From contig JAISLM010000039.1 in the NCBI GenBank assembly GCA_031290855.1, positions 1-7,222 of the forward strand: a DNA stretch of 7,222 nucleotides, read 5' to 3'. Of the stretch, positions 5,110 to 7,222 are shown one piece after another. The notes below the pieces were generated by a model. The model searched no databases, was not told where the DNA came from, and worked only from the letters and a program-made list of their open reading frames with translations. The stretch is from Spirochaetaceae bacterium. GTDB lineage: Bacteria > Spirochaetota > Spirochaetia > Treponematales > Breznakiellaceae. Position 1 is the stretch's first letter. Each line of letters opens with the position of its first letter. Position numbers and translations under genes: made by a program.

Positions 5110-5982
5110 GCTGAATTCCCCCAGGCCCTTGGTTTTTAGATTCCTGTACATCAAATTCAGTTCGTCCTTGCTGGGCAGAAACCAGTCGTTAAAACCGTCA
5201 AAGTCAAGGTCCGCGCAACGCTGGGCCGCCCGGCCTGTTTCCCCCTGCTTTCGCAGAAATTCCACAATCGCCTGGGTGTTCCGTTTGCCGAATCCTATAC
5301 CGTTACCGGTTCCATCAACAACTTTGTTATACGCTCCCCACTGAGCGGTAAATTCCGTTTCCACAGGCGCCGCTTCCAGATAACGCCAGCCTGCGGAGAA
5401 TACGCCTTTGTCATAAAACACGATGCCGCCCGCGGGACCAAAATCGCCTATCTTGTAGATTTTTGAGGCTCCGCTCTGTGTTACCCTGTCCCCGCTTGAA
5501 GACACCTCCGCGACAAACTTGCCCACCAGCGTATTGACCCCGGTGTACAGTTCCCGCGAACTCCCGCCCATAAAATCGTTGTCGCTGTGGCTGAACTCCC
5601 CCGTGGATACGTCGAGTATCTTGACCGTTACCGCGTAGTCCGCGTCCATCGCGTCCACCGATCCGGTAACGATATAGCTGATATTCTGCAGTTGCAGTTT
5701 CTTCACGTTCTCCGCGCTGGAAATATCGCTTACCGCTATCTGCTGGTTATTCAGCAGTTTGTCTATCTCCGCGCGGGTCACGATCTGGTATTTCCCCGTG
5801 GCGACCATCTGCGATTCCACCAGGTTCCGTACCGTCAGGCTGTCCGCCTTTGCCTTTTCGGTACTCACGTTGGTGCTGAACTCCACCACCGCCAGCCGGG
5901 GCAGTCCCTGTCCGGGCGGTTCCTGGGCGAAAGCGCCCATGGCCGGCAGCAAAACCAAAAGACTAAAAAACATCTTCTTCAT
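4981..5982 (-). CDS. Exported CsgG/LpoB-like protein with C-terminal DUF1566/Lcl-type domain (gene B), candidate DGR target
   Basis: A 333-residue protein. The ATG at 5982 is preceded by AAGGAG (5989-5994), which overlaps the stop codon of gene D, so translation is probably coupled. The signal peptide MKKMFFSLLVLLPAMGAFA-QE is cleaved after about residue 19. Residues about 27-165 form the CsgG/LpoB-like domain: LPRLAVVEFS, then NLVESQMVATGKYQIVTRAEIDKLL, ISYIVTGSVDAM and TVKILDVSTGEF. Residues about 175-333 form the DUF1566/Lcl-type domain, beginning KIGDFGPAGGIVFYDKG, with the conserved DWFLPSKDELNLMYRNL helix and a WYWSSSEYNN..AW..FSDGKQ..VRAVRAF end. Its central part is longer than in gene A. 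E. coli CsgG is a lipoprotein secretion channel; here there is no lipobox and only the domain core is shared, so channel activity should not be assumed. The role is inferred to be envelope-associated binding with a variable lectin-like tip. Confidence 0.88.
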   Translation of the reverse strand: MKKMFFSLLVLLPAMGAFAQEPPGQGLPRLAVVEFSTNVSTEKAKADSLTVRNLVESQMVATGKYQIVTRAEIDKLLNNQQIAVSDISSAENVKKLQLQNISYIVTGSVDAMDADYAVTVKILDVSTGEFSHSDNDFMGGSSRELYTGVNTLVGKFVAEVSSSGDRVTQSGASKIYKIGDFGPAGGIVFYDKGVFSAGWRYLEAAPVETEFTAQWGAYNKVVDGTGNGIGFGKRNTQAIVEFLRKQGETGRAAQRCADLDFDGFNDWFLPSKDELNLMYRNLKTKGLGEFSGSWYWSSSEYNNGSAWPQYFSDGKQSYGAKDYAFSVRAVRAF

Positions 5983-5998
5983 GACAAACTCCTTAATT
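5923..5998 (-). repeat. Direct repeat covering ribosome binding site and signal peptide, copy in gene B
   Basis: Partner of 4869-4944, with 74 of 76 bases identical. The two mismatches lie in the signal-peptide codons. The repeat extends upstream into the last codons and TAA stop of gene D (5993-5995), while the same bases in front of gene A are non-coding. This suggests that gene B carries the original arrangement and gene A the duplicate. Confidence 0.85.
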
Positions 5999-7099
5999 CC
6001 CCGTCAGCCCGTCTTCAATGCTCTCTATCGCGTAGTCCCGCGCCTCAAGCAGCCCTTCGATCATTTCCTCTTCGGCCGCCGCGCTTTGTTGGGCGCTCTG
6101 CGGTTCGATGATCTTTTGTTTGACCGCCTGGGAGATGATGGCCCTGGCTACCGCGGGAGGCTCGATCTTTTCCACCGCGTCCAGAATGTCCCTGCGGGGA
6201 AAACGCACCAGCACGTACGCCGTGTACCACTCCCTGCCTTCGGCGTTGACCCCGGTCTCGACGTGCCATTCCAGGGGCTCGTAGCGGGGGACGCGGGTTT
6301 TGATTGAGCTGCTTATCGCCGTCTCGACAAGGCGTTCCGCGTCTTCGATATCGCAGTCCTTAAAGAGGGAATATTCGGTAATGTCCAGCCGCGCCTTAAA
6401 GTCCGATGCGATGGTGGCCGCGATGTTCGCCTGGACGTTCTGCGTGGCCCGCTGCCGGGCCCGTTGTTCCGTCGTGGTCTTTGTCGACATCCCCACGTCG
6501 TAGTACCAGGACGATACCCCCAGGGCAGTTGTGTTTTCGTACTTCGACCTGCCCCCTTCCAGGGGCCGCGTTATCCATTGCGGGCGGCCCTCGGTTACGC
6601 CGGCGGGCGCGGCGGCCAGTTTTTTGAATTCCCCGGCGTTTTCCAGCAGGGCGGTGTAGGCCGCGAGGACTTCCGCCTTTTCGACGCTTGCCGCCCTCAC
6701 CGTCAGGCGGTACTCCGTCCCCAGCCGGGCGACGGCCCCCATGACCAGGATCCGCGCCCCCGACTGATGCCCGATGGACGCCACGCTGTCGTCGTCCACG
6801 CTGCCGGAAAGCTGGTAGGCGCTCTCCGTTTCGATGCCCCGCAGAACCGCGGCGTCCCGTTCCACCAGGGTAAAGGCCCCCAGGGCAAGCAGCCGGGCCG
6901 TAAACACGTCAGACGCGTAGTCCGACAAAGCCCCGGAGGGCGCGCCCAGTTTGAGCGCCAGGAGGGCCGTGCCGCGCGGCAGCCTCTCGCCCAGGTGGGC
7001 GGCGGCGTTAGCCAGGGCGGCCTCGAGCGGCAGGCGCTGCTGGGCAAAGGCGGTCGCGGCCAGAAACACTACAAGCGGAATCGCGAAAAATTTTTTCAT
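5993..7099 (-). CDS. Exported LpoB/CsgG-like plus LPP20-like protein (gene D)
   Basis: A 368-residue protein and the first gene of the minus-strand cluster within the window. The ATG at 7099 has AAAGGAG (7106-7112) six bases upstream and begins the signal peptide MKKFFAIPLVVFLAATAFA-QQ, cleaved after about residue 19. Residues about 40-150 look like the LpoB/CsgG-like fold: SDYASDVFTARLLALGAFTLVERDAAVL, then YQLSGSVDDDSVASIGHQSGARILVMGAVARLGTEYRLTVRA. This repeats the domain theme of genes A and B without the lectin-like end. Residues about 170-310 resemble an LPP20-type domain: the long helix RARQRATQNVQANIAATIASDF followed by EWYTAYVLVRFPRRDIL. The C-terminal 50 residues are charged and probably helical. 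The stop lies 10 bases before gene B's start. An envelope or periplasmic structural role is inferred; family matches were made by eye. Confidence 0.85.
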   Translation of the reverse strand: MKKFFAIPLVVFLAATAFAQQRLPLEAALANAAAHLGERLPRGTALLALKLGAPSGALSDYASDVFTARLLALGAFTLVERDAAVLRGIETESAYQLSGSVDDDSVASIGHQSGARILVMGAVARLGTEYRLTVRAASVEKAEVLAAYTALLENAGEFKKLAAAPAGVTEGRPQWITRPLEGGRSKYENTTALGVSSWYYDVGMSTKTTTEQRARQRATQNVQANIAATIASDFKARLDITEYSLFKDCDIEDAERLVETAISSSIKTRVPRYEPLEWHVETGVNAEGREWYTAYVLVRFPRRDILDAVEKIEPPAVARAIISQAVKQKIIEPQSAQQSAAAEEEMIEGLLEARDYAIESIEDGLTGN

Positions 7100-7105
7100 G
7101 GGAAA

Positions 7106-7112
7106 CTCCTTT
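7106..7112 (-). promoter_or_regulatory. Ribosome binding site of gene D
   Basis: AAAGGAG on the minus strand, six bases from the ATG at 7099. It fixes this start and resembles the AAGGAG sites of genes A and B. A TATATT at 7119-7124 (minus) could be a -10 box but lacks a recognisable -35, so no promoter is called. Confidence 0.75.
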
Positions 7113-7126
7113 GCGTGGAAATATAC

Positions 7127-7221
7127 AAAGCCCCGCCCGGCTTGAGCCGGGCGAAGGTTTTATGCGCGGGGAAACAAGCGGGAGACGGGGCTTTCCCGAG
7201 GCGTTCAAGGTACGGGAAAGC
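7127..7221 (-). promoter_or_regulatory. Structured leader upstream of the minus-strand gene cluster, with mutually exclusive pairings
   Basis: Three perfect inverted repeats crowd into 95 bases. First, CGCCCGGC (7134-7141) pairs with GCCGGGCG (7146-7153) around a four-base loop. Second, AAAGCCCCG (7127-7135) pairs with CGGGGCTTT (7186-7194). Third, GCTTTCCCG (7190-7198) pairs with CGGGAAAGC (7213-7221). The second and third share bases 7190-7194 and so cannot both form. In a minus-strand transcript the middle segment could pair with either the upstream or the downstream partner, the layout of attenuators and riboswitches. The GC hairpin is followed on the minus strand by GGGGCTTTGTATATTT, a weak terminator-like tail, so it could instead end a gene lying beyond the window. 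Confidence 0.45.
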
Positions 7222-7222
7222 G

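Noticed and set aside
4399..5139. Long plus-strand open frame of 246 codons opposite genes A and B
   Set aside because: It is antisense to two well-supported coding regions, has no recognisable domain, and results from the GC-rich codon pattern of the opposite strand.
5587..6307. Plus-strand open frames opposite genes B and D
   Set aside because: Antisense shadows of supported genes; the translations are low-complexity and match no family I know.
7096..7221. Minus-strand frame open from the window edge that would end in an ATGA overlap with gene D
   Set aside because: About 40 residues with no recognisable feature, lying over dense inverted repeats; more likely non-coding leader, though an upstream gene end cannot be fully excluded without flanking sequence.
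1..7222. DGR reverse transcriptase or template repeat inside the window
   Set aside because: No frame shows reverse-transcriptase motifs such as a YxDD box, and only the two variable-region copies are present; any DGR machinery must be outside.

Overview
The window looks like chromosomal DNA from a GC-rich spirochaete, most likely a Treponema relative of the gut or termite type. This is an inference from protein style: several secreted proteins with LpoB/CsgG-like, LPP20-like and DUF1566 domains, short 'MKK...AFAQ' signal peptides and hairpin-bearing intergenic repeats. The species cannot be fixed from the sequence.

Plus strand, 1-1479: the 3' end of a glutamate synthase small-subunit gene (gltD), followed 21 bases later by a Cof-type HAD phosphatase gene. 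These are ordinary metabolic genes, probably co-transcribed. At 1480-1732 lies a convergent intergenic region with several small hairpins, one possible 29-codon ORF, and the first copy of a palindromic repeat.

Minus strand, 7099 down to 1733: five genes, all encoding exported proteins with signal-peptidase-I-like leaders. In transcription order they are (D, 7099-5993) an LpoB/CsgG-like plus LPP20-like protein; (B, 5982-4981) and (A, 4928-4104) two CsgG/LpoB-like proteins each ending in a DUF1566/Lcl-type, probably C-type-lectin-like, domain; then, after a repeat-filled spacer, (3840-3091) a carboxypeptidase-regulatory plus YfaP/DUF2135-like protein; and (3094-1733) a large exported protein of unknown role with an LPP20-like N-terminal region. 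D and B are 10 bases apart, B and A are 52 apart, and the last two overlap by ATGA. The set reads as a cell-envelope or surface-display cluster.

The most interesting signal is at the 3' ends of genes A and B. Their last 43 codons align without gaps. Thirteen sense codons differ, every difference changes the amino acid, and there is not one synonymous change, although the two genes are strongly diverged just upstream. Twelve of the thirteen variable codons keep the same T or C in the third position in both copies, and a core stretch fits the pattern NNNNKNN. This is the footprint expected from adenine-directed mutagenesis of AAY codons by a diversity-generating retroelement (DGR). No reverse transcriptase or template repeat is in the window, so the DGR, if real, would act from elsewhere. 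A and B also share a near-identical 76-base block covering the ribosome binding site and signal peptide, with divergent middles.

A second structural theme is a family of intergenic elements, GTCTGGTTTAAT(ACC) plus a GC-rich hairpin, two of which abut or overlap the stop codons of minus-strand genes. A third is a possibly switchable RNA leader (7127-7221) upstream of the five-gene cluster.
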